Assembly (NCBI RefSeq): GCF_022678645.1
Contig: NZ_JALBWV010000010.1
Coordinates: forward strand, 1-64,000
Origin: Saccharopolyspora soli
GTDB lineage: Bacteria > Actinomycetota > Actinomycetes > Mycobacteriales > Pseudonocardiaceae
Reading direction: 5' to 3'
Length of the DNA: 64,000 bases
The notes under the pieces were generated by a model, which was given only the letters and a program-made list of their open reading frames with translations, did not search any database and was not told the origin of the DNA. Below are positions 33,615 to 41,755 of the stretch, in pieces. The translations under genes were made by a program, and so were the position numbers. Positions within the stretch are counted from its first letter, which is position 1. The number at the start of each line of letters is the position of its first letter.

Positions 33615-34564
33615 CGCGCGGCGGACCTCACCTTCGGATTGGCGGCCAGACTCACCACGTCGGCCAGCAGGTTCACGACGATGTACACGGCCGCGATGGC
33701 CAGGGTCAGCGTCTGCACCACCGGCAGGTCGCGATTGTTCACCGCATCCACCAGCGCGAACCCGATACCGGGGAAGCGGAACAGGAACTCGACGATGACC
33801 ACACCACCGGCCAGCCAGGCCAGCTGCAGCGCGATCACCTGCGCCACCGGTCCGATCGAGTTCGGCAGTGCGTGCCGCAGGATCACGGTGCGCTCCGGCA
33901 ATCCCTTCAGCCGCGCCTGTTGCACGTACTCGCTTTCCAGCACCTCGATCATGGTGGCGCGCATGATGCGAACGATGTACGGCGAGACCGCGAGCACCAT
34001 CGTCAGCGTCGGCAGCACCAGCTGGGTCGGATCGCTCCACACCGAACCCGAGCCGGTCATCACGTACACCGCGGGCAGCAGGTTGAGCACCCCAGTGGAG
34101 AAGATCAGCACCAGCACGATGCCGACCACGAACTCCGGCAGTGACGCCAGCACCAGGCTGACCACCGAGGTCGCGTGGTCGAAGGTCCTGTCGCGCCGCA
34201 GCGCGCTGTAGGTGCCGACCAGGATGGACAGCGGCACGCTGATCAGCGCGGCGCACAACATCAGGGCCAGCGAGTTGTTCAGCCGCGAGCCCAGCAGTTC
34301 CGTCACTGGCATGCCGTTGGCGTAGGACTCGCCGAGGTCGAGCCGGAAGATGTTGCCCAACCACGAGAAGTACTGCAACCACATCGGCTCGTCGAGGTGC
34401 AACTGCTCGCGCAGCGCGGCCAACCGCTCCGGGGTGGCTTCGCGGCCCAGGATGGCTCGGGCGGCGTCACCGGGCAGCGCTTGGGTGGCCAGGAAGACCA
34501 CCACCGACACGGCCCACAGGATGACCACGCCGAGCAGAATCCGCTTGACCAGCAACCGAGTCAT
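33611..34564 (-). CDS. Peptide ABC transporter permease (DppB type)
   Basis: A 317-residue permease with about six membrane segments, starting with a helix at residues 8-30 and followed by the long external loop containing PGDAARAILGREATPERL, typical of DppB/OppB/NikB. The coupling loop has YVQQARLKGLPERTVILRHALPN. It begins 13 bp after the binding-protein gene. Confidence 0.93.
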   Translation of the reverse strand: MTRLLVKRILLGVVILWAVSVVVFLATQALPGDAARAILGREATPERLAALREQLHLDEPMWLQYFSWLGNIFRLDLGESYANGMPVTELLGSRLNNSLALMLCAALISVPLSILVGTYSALRRDRTFDHATSVVSLVLASLPEFVVGIVLVLIFSTGVLNLLPAVYVMTGSGSVWSDPTQLVLPTLTMVLAVSPYIVRIMRATMIEVLESEYVQQARLKGLPERTVILRHALPNSIGPVAQVIALQLAWLAGGVVIVEFLFRFPGIGFALVDAVNNRDLPVVQTLTLAIAAVYIVVNLLADVVSLAANPKVRSAAR

Positions 34565-34577
34565 TGGTGCACCGTCC

Positions 34578-36167
34578 TCACTGCGCCAGCCACGCGTGTC
34601 GGAAGCCGTAGGAGTTCAACGGAGCCCCGCTGCGGTCCGGGGCCAGCCCGACGACCCGGACGCTGTGCGCGTCGAGCTGGTTCGGGAAGCCCCAGATGAG
34701 GTAGCCACCGCTTTCCCACTCGATCTGCTGCGCCCGCGCGATGAGCTCCTTGCGGCGCGCCGGATCCGCGGTGGCTCGCGCCTGGTAGACGAGGTCGTTG
34801 AATTCCGGGTGGTTCCAGTGCGTTTCGTTGTAGGCCGCATCGGGCAGGCTGCCGGAACCCGCCTGCGCCAGGAAGTTCCGGGTGTACCAGTAGTCCTGCG
34901 CGAAATCCCAGGACAGGTACATGTCGCCGTAGAACTCACCGGAGTCCACCCGGCGGATGTTGACGGTGATCCCGGCGTCGGCGGCCTGCTGGGCGAACAC
35001 CTGCGCGGCTTCCACCACACCGGCCGCCACCGGCGAGGTCACCAACTCGACGGTCAGGTTCTCCTTGCCCGCCTCGCGCAGCAACTGCCGAGCCCCGGCC
35101 ACGTCGCGCTTGCGCTGCGGCAAGGTCGAGTTGTACAGCGGATCCGCTGGCGAGTACACGTCGTTGCCGATGGTGCCGTGACCGCCGAGCACCTGCTTGA
35201 TCATCTGCTCGCGGTCCACGACGAGCCGGAACGCCTGCCGCACCCGGACGTCGTCGAACGGCGGCCGGTCCACCCGCATGGTGAACGGGATCCACGAACC
35301 GGTCTGCGATTCCAGCAACCGCAGGTTCGGGTCGGCGTCGAGCACCCGCAGCAGTCCCAGCGGCACCTGGTCGATCGCATCGACCTGGCCGCCGAGCAAC
35401 GCGTTGATCCGGGCGGTGTCGTCCGGGAAGTCGATGATCAGGACCTCGTCCAGGTACGGCTCGCCGCTGCGCCAGTAGTTGCGGTGCTTGGTGAACAGGC
35501 TCTGCTGGCCGGGTTCGAAGGAATCGAAGGTGAACGGGCCGCTGCCGACCGGCCGGTTCGGGTCGTAGTCGACCGGCACGATTCCGTTGGCGTACTCGGC
35601 GAACTGGTCGGGCAGCGTGACGTCCGGACGCGACAGGGTCAGCCGGACGGTCCGCGGGTCCAGCGCCTGCATGGCGTTGAGGTCCAGCGAGCTGAGCCCG
35701 ACGGCACCGTTCTTCGGGTCCGCCGGGTCCGCGATGCGGCGCAGGGTGTGGATCACGTCCTCGGCGCCGAGGGTCTTCCCGTTGTGGAACTCGACGCCTT
35801 CGCGCAGCCGGATCGTCCAGGTCAGCGCCTGCGAATCGGCCTCCACGGACTCGGCCAGGGACGGTTCGACCTGGTAGTCGTCGTTGAACCGCAGCAGCGT
35901 GTCGTAGAGCTGGAAGATGCGGGCCTGGTCGGGGTGGGTCACCGTGGCGTGCGCGTCCAGGGTGTCCTTGCTGGAACCGCCGACGATGCCGACCCGCAAC
36001 CGTCCGCCGTACTGCGGCGGTCCGGATGGGATCGGCGCCTTGCGCACCGCACCGCCCGCGCACCCGGTGACGACGGCACCCGCGCCCACCGCACCGGCGC
36101 CGATCGCGACGTACCGGAGGAAGTCGCGACGACTCGGGCCGGGGTTCGACTGCCCGCTGCTCGGCAT
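34578..36167 (-). CDS. Peptide-binding lipoprotein (DppA family 5), Tat-type signal
   Basis: A 529-residue extracytoplasmic solute-binding protein. Its signal has a twin-arginine motif, SRRDFLRY, followed by a hydrophobic stretch and lipobox VTGC, so it is probably a folded, Tat-exported lipoprotein. Family 5 features: GGRLRVGIVGG at the mature start, LREGVEFHNGKTLGAEDVIHTL, and GSGPFTFDSFEPGQ. It is the first gene of a minus-strand operon: binder, two permeases, fused ATPase, serine hydrolase. Nickel, dipeptide and oligopeptide binders look alike, so the ligand is open. Confidence 0.92.
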   Translation of the reverse strand: MPSSGQSNPGPSRRDFLRYVAIGAGAVGAGAVVTGCAGGAVRKAPIPSGPPQYGGRLRVGIVGGSSKDTLDAHATVTHPDQARIFQLYDTLLRFNDDYQVEPSLAESVEADSQALTWTIRLREGVEFHNGKTLGAEDVIHTLRRIADPADPKNGAVGLSSLDLNAMQALDPRTVRLTLSRPDVTLPDQFAEYANGIVPVDYDPNRPVGSGPFTFDSFEPGQQSLFTKHRNYWRSGEPYLDEVLIIDFPDDTARINALLGGQVDAIDQVPLGLLRVLDADPNLRLLESQTGSWIPFTMRVDRPPFDDVRVRQAFRLVVDREQMIKQVLGGHGTIGNDVYSPADPLYNSTLPQRKRDVAGARQLLREAGKENLTVELVTSPVAAGVVEAAQVFAQQAADAGITVNIRRVDSGEFYGDMYLSWDFAQDYWYTRNFLAQAGSGSLPDAAYNETHWNHPEFNDLVYQARATADPARRKELIARAQQIEWESGGYLIWGFPNQLDAHSVRVVGLAPDRSGAPLNSYGFRHAWLAQ

Positions 36168-36664
36168 CCGGCGGAACCTCCTGTGTCTTGCGGGGCACCC
36201 GTCGGCGCGGTGAGCGCCGGTGACGTGGCCGTTCGGGCGGCACGAGGGCGTCGCGACAGCGCCCCGCTGGCGCTTGCGTTTCGACCTGCGACTGATTGAT
36301 CAGTCAATCGATCGCATCGACCTTTGCGGACCCGATCGAGGCTGTCAAGCCGCCATATGCTGGGTAGATATGTCAAGCCCCCGGCTGTTCTAGGCGGTTG
36401 AACATGGTGTTCTCTTGCTACTTTCGCAACGCTTGATCGAGTTCGCGAATGGCGGTTGGCCACTGGTTTCGCCGGTCTCGGCGGCATGCGGCGCGGGTTC
36501 CGACCGAGGCGCGAGCGACTTCTGTCGCAAGCGGATGGCCCGGCGTTAGCCGGGCGAGTCGTTGGCGAGGGAGATCACAGTCCACCGTTACCGACGGCTG
36601 CGGATCCACTTCGGATGGTGATCGGCCGATCCGGGTCTACCGCGCATTTCCCGGCTGGCTGTTG
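36168..36664. other. Long intergenic region between the peptide operon and the two-component system
   Basis: No credible gene is seen on either strand; the short open frames have no family features. Noticeable elements are ACTGATTGATCAGT (36290-36303), an inverted repeat typical in style of TetR or MarR sites, and two copies of TGTCAAGCC (36343-36351 and 36371-36379, whose complement contains TTGACA) flanking a CATAT/ATATG inverted pair. The second group probably includes the minus-strand promoter of the peptide operon. Confidence 0.5.
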
Positions 36665-36711
36665 CTGAGATCAGCCTGAGAAAGGGGCGCGCAGCTGAGA
36701 ACCGGCTGAGA
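36665..36711 (+). promoter_or_regulatory. Four CTGAGA direct repeats upstream of the response regulator
   Basis: CTGAGA occurs at 36665-36670, 36676-36681, 36695-36700 and 36706-36711: two pairs, each with 11-bp repeat distance, 19 bp between pairs. Direct half-sites one helical turn apart are how OmpR-family regulators bind. The last copy ends 40 bp before the start of such a regulator, so autoregulation is likely. Confidence 0.65.
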
Positions 36712-36751
36712 TTCGATGCCTCCGGGGGCAGCGGATCGGCATGCTTGGGCC

Positions 36752-37438
36752 ATGGTGCCGCGGGTGCTGGTGGTGGACGACGAGCCGGGAGTTCGGGCCG
36801 CGCTGCGCCGCGGCCTGTCCGCCGAAGGCATGGAGGTGACCGTCGCTTCCGACGGCACCGATGCCCTGCGCCTGGCCCTGACCGGTGCCTTCGACGTCGT
36901 GGTGCTGGACGTGATGCTGCCCGGCCTGTCCGGTTACCGGGTGCTGGAACGGATGCGCGGCCAGGACGTGACCACGCCGGTGCTGTTGATCTCGGCGAAG
37001 AACGGCGAGGTCGACCAGGCCGACGGGCTGGATCTCGGCGCGGACGGTTACCTGGTCAAACCCTTCTCCTTCCTGGTGCTGGTCGCGCAGGTCCGCGCGT
37101 TGCTGCGGCGGCGTGACACCGCCGGTCGGCAGGTGAGCCTGCGGGTCGGCGCGTTGGAGATCGACCGCGACACCCGCGAGGTGCGGTGGGCGGGCGAGCC
37201 GATCGCGCTTTCGCCCCGCGAGTACGGACTGCTGGTCGCGCTCGCCAGCCACCCGGAAGCCGTGGTGCCGAAGGACGATCTGCTGCGCATGGTGTGGGGC
37301 GAGGAGCAGTTCGTCACCCGCAACGTCGTCGAGGTCTACGTCGGTTATCTACGTCGCAAGCTCGCCGCGGTCGGTGCCGGGGAAGTGGTGCAGACCGTGC
37401 GCGGCCAGGGCTACCGCGTCTGCGCCGAACCGGCATGA
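36752..37438 (+). CDS. OmpR/PhoB-family response regulator
   Basis: A 228-residue two-domain regulator. The receiver has the acidic pair VVDDEPG, the phospho-acceptor in VVLDVMLPGLSG and the lysine in YLVKPFSF. A winged-helix output domain follows, with SPREYGLLVALASHPEAVV, VWGEEQ and VVEVYVGYLRRKL. The ATG at 36752 starts at MVPRVLVVDDE. Its stop overlaps the ATG of the kinase gene (ATGA). CTGAGA direct repeats stand just upstream. Confidence 0.95.
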   Translation: MVPRVLVVDDEPGVRAALRRGLSAEGMEVTVASDGTDALRLALTGAFDVVVLDVMLPGLSGYRVLERMRGQDVTTPVLLISAKNGEVDQADGLDLGADGYLVKPFSFLVLVAQVRALLRRRDTAGRQVSLRVGALEIDRDTREVRWAGEPIALSPREYGLLVALASHPEAVVPKDDLLRMVWGEEQFVTRNVVEVYVGYLRRKLAAVGAGEVVQTVRGQGYRVCAEPA

Positions 37439-38799
37439 TCAGGCGTCTGCGCCGGTGGTGGCACCGCCGCACCATCCAGTTCCGGACCAGCGTGGTCGCC
37501 GCTGTCGTCGCATTGATCGGTCTCGGCGTGATCGCGCACGCGAGCACCGGGATCGTCAGCTGGCTGCTGATCGAATCGGTCGACTCCGACCTGCAGCGCA
37601 CCGCCACCGCCGCCGCGCGTCAACTCGCCAGCGGTGCCGCACCGGCCGTAGTGGCAAACCCGGACGTCCGCGTGCTGGACAGCTCGGGAGCGCCGCTCGA
37701 CTCGCTGCCCGAACCGAACCTGCACCACTGGCAGATCGATGAGCTGCGATCCGGCGACGGCGTGCTCGACTTCGAGCCCCCCGCCGAACTGCACAGGTGG
37801 CGCGGCGTCGTCGTGCACGACCCGACCGGCCGACCACTGCTCGTCGCCACCGGTGCTCGACTGGTCGGATTCACCGACACCGCGGGCAGAACCGGTCAGC
37901 TGCTGAGCTTCGGTTCGATCCTCGCCGCCGCACTCGTCGGGTTGGCCACCTGGTTGGTGGTGCGCCGATCCCTGCGCCCGGTGGAACGGATGCGGGTGGC
38001 CGCCGCCGGACTCCCCGAAGGCCACCGGTTGCCGGTGCCCGAAGCCGCCGACGAGATCCGCGCGCTCGCCGAGGAGCTCAACACGATGCTCGCCCGGCGC
38101 GACGTCGACACCGAACGGTTGCGCCGGTTCACCGGCGACGCCGCGCACGAACTGCGCAACCCGGTCGCGTCGATCCGCGCCCAAGCCGAAGTCGCCGTCG
38201 TGCATCCGGATCCGGAACTCGCCCACGAGACCCTGCAGGACATCGCGCACGAGGCCCAACGCCTGTCCGCCCTGGTGGAAAGCCTGCTCGCGTTGGCTCG
38301 GGCGGAGCGCGACACGGCTGCGCCGGGGCAGCCGGTCGATCTCGGCACCGCGGTGCGGACTGCCGCCGACCGGCTCGCACTGCCTGACGGGCCGCAGATC
38401 ACGGTCGACGTCCCGGCTCGGCCGGTGCTGGTCCTGGCCGATCCGGCGGAAGTGTCGACCGTGTTGGACAACATCGTCGGCAATGCGTTGCGCTACACCC
38501 GGACGTCAGTGCGGGTCTCGGTTTTCGCTGATGGCATGGGCTCCTCCGGTGTGGACTGGGTGCGGTTGGTGGTGGACGACGACGGGCCGGGGATCCCGGT
38601 GGCGCACCGTCGCCGGGTGTTCGACCGGTTCTACCGGGTCGAGCCGGATCGGGCGCGCAGCACCGGCGGAGCCGGACTCGGGCTCGCGCTGGTGGCCGAG
38701 GCGGTGCGCCGCCGAGGCGGAGCAGTCCGCGCCGCGGCGGCGCCGGGCGGCGGAGCCCGCGTCGAGGCGCGGTGGCCCCGGTACCGGGCCGAGGGCTGA
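37435..38799 (+). CDS. Sensor histidine kinase
   Basis: A 454-residue membrane kinase. Two membrane helices (about residues 20-43 and 155-178) bracket an external sensor of about 110 residues. HAMP-like linker, then the H-box FTGDAAHELRNPVASI with phospho-acceptor H238, and the ATPase motifs DNIVGNALRYT (N), DDGPGIP (G1) and GGAGLGLAL (G2). It is cognate to the preceding regulator, given the 4-bp overlap. The sensor region has no recognisable ligand domain, so the signal is unknown. Confidence 0.94.
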   Translation: MIRRLRRWWHRRTIQFRTSVVAAVVALIGLGVIAHASTGIVSWLLIESVDSDLQRTATAAARQLASGAAPAVVANPDVRVLDSSGAPLDSLPEPNLHHWQIDELRSGDGVLDFEPPAELHRWRGVVVHDPTGRPLLVATGARLVGFTDTAGRTGQLLSFGSILAAALVGLATWLVVRRSLRPVERMRVAAAGLPEGHRLPVPEAADEIRALAEELNTMLARRDVDTERLRRFTGDAAHELRNPVASIRAQAEVAVVHPDPELAHETLQDIAHEAQRLSALVESLLALARAERDTAAPGQPVDLGTAVRTAADRLALPDGPQITVDVPARPVLVLADPAEVSTVLDNIVGNALRYTRTSVRVSVFADGMGSSGVDWVRLVVDDDGPGIPVAHRRRVFDRFYRVEPDRARSTGGAGLGLALVAEAVRRRGGAVRAAAAPGGGARVEARWPRYRAEG

Positions 38800-38819
38800 G
38801 CCGCGGCGGCGGAGCCGAG

Positions 38820-38880
38820 CGGCGAGAACCCGCGGCGGTGCGAGCTGAGTCCGACACCGCAAACGGCTACGCCGTTTGAA
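38820..38880. repeat. Dispersed hairpin module
   Basis: A 21-bp word at 38823-38843 (GAGAACCCGCGG followed by CGGTGCGAG) recurs exactly at 61374-61394. It is followed by AAACGGC-TAC-GCCGTTT (38860-38876), a perfect 7-bp hairpin that in the other copies reads AAGCGGC/GCCGCTT (29543, 61410). The flanking TTGAAAGACC is also partly shared. Confidence 0.7.
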
Positions 38881-38931
38881 AGACCTGGGCGGCGGCAGCA
38901 GGTCGGGCTGGATCGGGCAAGATGTGCGCAC

Positions 38932-39780
38932 GTGTCGGTTTTGCGGAGCACGGGACTGATCGCGGCACCTCCGGCCACGGTGGGGGCCGCGCTGCGGCAC
39001 ACCCGGACGGCCGAGGTCGGACTTGCCGACGTCGGCGTCAGCGGCCACGCCGCGACCCGCCCGGCCGCACTGCTCGTGCCCGGCGACGAAATCGTCTTCC
39101 ACACCAGAATCGCCTTCCTCCCTGCTGATCTGACCACTCGAATCGTGCGCGCCGACGCCGACGCGATGAGTTCTGTGCTGGTTTCCGGCCCGCTGCCGGA
39201 GTTGCGCCACGAGTCGGTGCTCGCCGAGGTCGGCCCCCGGACCCTGCTCACCGATTCGGTGCACTGGACGACGCCGTGCGGTCCGCTGGGACGGCTCGCC
39301 GACATCACCGTTGTCCGCCGTTTTGTGCTTGAGGTGCTGGCCGCCCGCATCGCCGGAGTCCGGGAGCTCGCCGAATCCTGGGCCACGCGCCCGATCGTCG
39401 TCGGCACCGCAATCGTCCATAAGGGACGATTGCTGGCCCAGCAACGCCGCTACCCGGCGCCGGACGCCGGACGCTGGGAACTGCCCGGCGGCCGAGTCGA
39501 GCCCGACGAGGACGAACCCGCCGCAGTGGTGCGGGAATGCCAGGAAGAGCTCGCCGTCGAAGTGCGCCCGACCGGCCGGGTCGGCACGGACGTCCCGCTC
39601 AACAACGGGATGCTGCTGCGCATCCACACGGCCGAACTGGTGGACCCGACGGCCGTCCCGAAGGCGGTGGAACACCACGAAGTTCGCTGGGTGACGGCGG
39701 ACGAGCTGACCGAACTCGACTGGCTGGACGCCGACCGAGTCCTCGTCCACTCCCTCCGGAACGTGCTGAGTGATGCCTAG
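38932..39780 (+). CDS. Fusion of a START-like (SRPBCC) domain with a Nudix hydrolase
   Basis: A 282-residue cytoplasmic protein. Residues about 1-145 look like a small SRPBCC ligand-binding fold (LIAAPPATVGAALRHT at the start, PLGRLADITVVRRFVLEVLAAR as the closing helix). Residues about 155-278 are a Nudix domain with WELPGGRVEPDEDE and the box ending VVRECQEELAV, in which the usual Gly is Ala. The C-terminal EVRWVTADELTELDWLDADR is typical of MutT-like enzymes. The two halves join without a long linker. It may hydrolyse a nucleotide-linked compound held by the N-terminal pocket; this is inference. It starts with GTG. Confidence 0.8.
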   Translation: MSVLRSTGLIAAPPATVGAALRHTRTAEVGLADVGVSGHAATRPAALLVPGDEIVFHTRIAFLPADLTTRIVRADADAMSSVLVSGPLPELRHESVLAEVGPRTLLTDSVHWTTPCGPLGRLADITVVRRFVLEVLAARIAGVRELAESWATRPIVVGTAIVHKGRLLAQQRRYPAPDAGRWELPGGRVEPDEDEPAAVVRECQEELAVEVRPTGRVGTDVPLNNGMLLRIHTAELVDPTAVPKAVEHHEVRWVTADELTELDWLDADRVLVHSLRNVLSDA

Positions 39781-40445
39781 AGCTCCAGCAGCTCCGCAGG
39801 ATCGAACGACAGCGAGAACGGCAGCTCAGTCTCGAAGGTCTGGCCGTCCAGCGCCTTGGCATGGTCCCGGTACTCGCCGTCTTCCAAACGCAGCAGTTCC
39901 ACCGAAACGCGTTCGCGCTCCCTGGCAATATCAACCCGCATGAAATACGGGATACCAGCCTTGGCGTACTCCGCAGGTTTGTCCACGTAATCGTTGTGAC
40001 GGCTCGACTTCGACACGCACTCGCCGATGAGTAGGACTGCCTGGGTTGGAATCCAGACACGTCCACGTGCTGGTTCCCGAAGCACCGCAAAGTCGGGTTG
40101 TGCCCACCGCATCGCCGAGATCTGCGGCATCTCGACGTTCAGCGTCGTGTAGGCGTTGCCACCAAGGCGACGCGCAGGTGCGCGCATCCGGAGGTAGAGC
40201 TCGTCCGCCGCATAGACGTTCGCGGAACCTTCGTAGGGACTCACAATCAGCTTCCCGTCCAGGCACTCGTACTTGGCCGGGGGCATCCCCGGAATCGGTA
40301 GGTACCTGTCGGCGAGCTCGGGCGTCCACAGACCGTCCAGATCCACGAGCGGATCGAACGGTGCGTGCGGGTCGAACGCTGGTGCAGCCACGGCGGCACT
40401 CCTCTCGACCGAGAACGCGGTGTTGCTTTCCATCACAGTACCCAT
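39777..40445 (-). CDS. Uma2-family (DUF820) restriction-endonuclease-like protein
   Basis: A 222-residue PD-(D/E)xK-fold protein, longer at the N-terminus than the Uma2 protein at 21326. The core reads MRWAQPDFAVLRE, VLLIGECVSKSSRHNDYVD, then PAEYAKAGIPYFMRVD. Two in-frame starts (ATG at 40445 and at 40433) are possible, neither with a strong ribosome-binding site. Its end overlaps the preceding plus-strand gene by 4 bp. Confidence 0.83.
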   Translation of the reverse strand: MGTVMESNTAFSVERSAAVAAPAFDPHAPFDPLVDLDGLWTPELADRYLPIPGMPPAKYECLDGKLIVSPYEGSANVYAADELYLRMRAPARRLGGNAYTTLNVEMPQISAMRWAQPDFAVLREPARGRVWIPTQAVLLIGECVSKSSRHNDYVDKPAEYAKAGIPYFMRVDIARERERVSVELLRLEDGEYRDHAKALDGQTFETELPFSLSFDPAELLEL

Positions 40446-40523
40446 GAGTCCAGGTTGTCGGCACTGATCACGTGTTCGCCAGGTGATCCACTCGAACTAG
40501 TGAACGAAAGCGCAGATATGGAG

Positions 40524-40574
40524 AGGTGAGGGGCACCCGTGACCGAGTAACTGGGTCACAGGTGCCCCTCACCT
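40524..40574. terminator. Strong hairpin downstream of trpS
   Basis: AGGTGAGGGGCACC (40524-40537) pairs with GGTGCCCCTCACCT (40561-40574); GTGACC/GGTCAC extends the stem around an AGTAACT-containing loop. It lies just past the trpS stop, on the side where its transcript ends. A close relative is at 58576-58625. Confidence 0.8.
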
Positions 40575-40581
40575 GGCAAAA

Positions 40582-41547
40582 TCAGCGCAACCCGGTCACC
40601 CGGAGGGCGGCTTGGATGCGCGGCTGGGCTCGCTCGCTCGCCCGCTTCGCGCCGTGGGCCCGGATGCGGTCCAGCTCCGCCGGGTCGGCCAGCAGCTCCC
40701 GAGCGCGGTCGCGCACCGGTCGCAGTTGCTCGATCACCGCCTCCGCCACGGCTTCCTTGAGGTCCGCGTAGGTGCTCGCGGCTTCCGTTGCGGTGTAAGG
40801 ACTCGTGTCCTTGCAGGCGGCGAGGATCTCCAGCAGGTTCGCCACTCCCGGACGACCCTCCGGGTCGTAGCGCACCTCGTCGAGGCCGTCGGTGACCGCC
40901 CGCCGGAACTTGCGGCGGATGACGTCGGGCTCGTCGAGCACGAACACCACACCGGGGGACTGCTGGTTGGACTTCTCCATCTTGCGGTTCGGGTCGGACA
41001 GGTCGCGGATCCGCGCCGCGGTCTTGGGCACCACGGCCTCCGGGACGGTGAACACGTCTCCGTAGTTCGCGTTGAACCGGCGGGCCAGCGTGCGGGCCAG
41101 CTCCACGTGCTGGTCCTGGTCGCTACCGACCGGCACCTCCGTCGCGCCCTGCAGCAGGATGTCGGCGGCCATCAGCACCGGGTAGGTCAGCAGGCCGACC
41201 CGCACCGACTCCTGCCCGGCGCCCTTCTCCTTGAACTGCACCATCCGGGCGGCCTCGCCGTAGGAGCAGGTGCACTCCAGGATCCAGTTCAGCGTCCCCA
41301 GCTCACCGGCCAGATCGGACTGCACGAACACCGAGTCCGGATCGATGCCAGCCGCGAGCAGCACCGCGAACTGCTCGCGGGTGAGCGCGCGCAGCCGCTG
41401 CGGTCGGTGCGGTGCGGTCATGGCGTGCAGGTCGGAGACGAAGAACAGGTCCGCGGGTTGGCGCTCAGCCGCCCACCGCCGCACGGCGCCGAGGTAGTTG
41501 CCGAGCTGGACGTGGCCAGATGGGGTGATTCCGGACAAGCGTGTCAT
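40582..41547 (-). CDS. trpS: Tryptophanyl-tRNA synthetase
   Basis: A 321-residue class I aminoacyl-tRNA synthetase. The HIGH-type motif is SGHVQLGNYLG and the KMSKS-type motif is RKMEKSNQQS; GSDQDQHVELARTLARRFN and LTYPVLMAADILL are TrpRS-specific. AGGAGAGA precedes the ATG. The 140-nt leader upstream contains a Trp-rich peptide and alternative hairpins, so expression should rise when charged tRNA-Trp is scarce. Attenuated trpS genes are known from Streptomyces, where they can be a second, inducible copy. Whether another trpS exists in this genome cannot be seen here. Confidence 0.96.
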   Translation of the reverse strand: MTRLSGITPSGHVQLGNYLGAVRRWAAERQPADLFFVSDLHAMTAPHRPQRLRALTREQFAVLLAAGIDPDSVFVQSDLAGELGTLNWILECTCSYGEAARMVQFKEKGAGQESVRVGLLTYPVLMAADILLQGATEVPVGSDQDQHVELARTLARRFNANYGDVFTVPEAVVPKTAARIRDLSDPNRKMEKSNQQSPGVVFVLDEPDVIRRKFRRAVTDGLDEVRYDPEGRPGVANLLEILAACKDTSPYTATEAASTYADLKEAVAEAVIEQLRPVRDRARELLADPAELDRIRAHGAKRASERAQPRIQAALRVTGLR

Positions 41548-41596
41548 TGGTCTCTCCTGGTGTGTTGGTGGCTACCACCGGATCGACCTCGCAATG

Positions 41597-41671
41597 CTCG
41601 GCCGCCCGGACGAGCGGCCGATGATCTGCGTCTTCAGTGCGCGATGCTGACGGGCCGCCCGCTGGCGGCCC
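41597..41671 (-). promoter_or_regulatory. trpS attenuator: mutually exclusive hairpins
   Basis: On the minus strand four segments occur in order: 1 = GGGCCGCC (41671-41664), 2 = GGGCGGCCC (41660-41652), 3 = TCGGCCGC (41621-41614), 4 = GCGGCCGA (41605-41598). Segment 1 pairs with 2 (8 bp) and 3 with 4 (8 bp, 8-nt loop), while 2 can instead pair with 3 (8 bp counting one G.U). This is the classic trp attenuator logic. There is no U-tract after 3:4, as is common for GC-rich terminators. A small GGTGG/CCACC hairpin (41567-41579) precedes the trpS ribosome-binding site. Confidence 0.7.
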
Positions 41672-41687
41672 ACCAGATGCTCAACAT
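41634..41687 (-). CDS. trpS leader peptide with tandem Trp codons
   Basis: A 17-residue reading frame, MLSIWWAASGRPVSIAH, 87 nt upstream of trpS. The two adjacent TGG codons (41675-41670) directly precede and touch hairpin segment 1, so a ribosome waiting for charged tRNA-Trp would cover segment 1 and free segment 2. No Shine-Dalgarno is visible. A plausible promoter just upstream (TTGACC, 19-bp spacer, TAACAT at 41708-41703) would put the 5' end only about 8-10 nt before the ATG, so initiation may be close to leaderless. Confidence 0.72.
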   Translation of the reverse strand: MLSIWWAASGRPVSIAH

Positions 41688-41755
41688 TGCGCGCACGCCG
41701 CAATGTTACCGCTTGGTGATCGGCAGCGGTCAAGTCGAAGGGCTACCGTGAAAGA

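Noticed and set aside
36418..36679. Short open frames in the gap before the response regulator
   Set aside because: No ribosome-binding sites, no recognisable features and codon use of random GC-rich sequence.
39777..40445. Restriction-modification system around the Uma2-type nucleases
   Set aside because: No methyltransferase or specificity gene is adjacent to either copy, and Uma2 proteins are usually solitary.
41548..41700. T-box riboswitch upstream of trpS
   Set aside because: No T-box consensus (AGGGUGGNACCGCG-like) is present. The tandem Trp codons and alternative hairpins explain the leader better.
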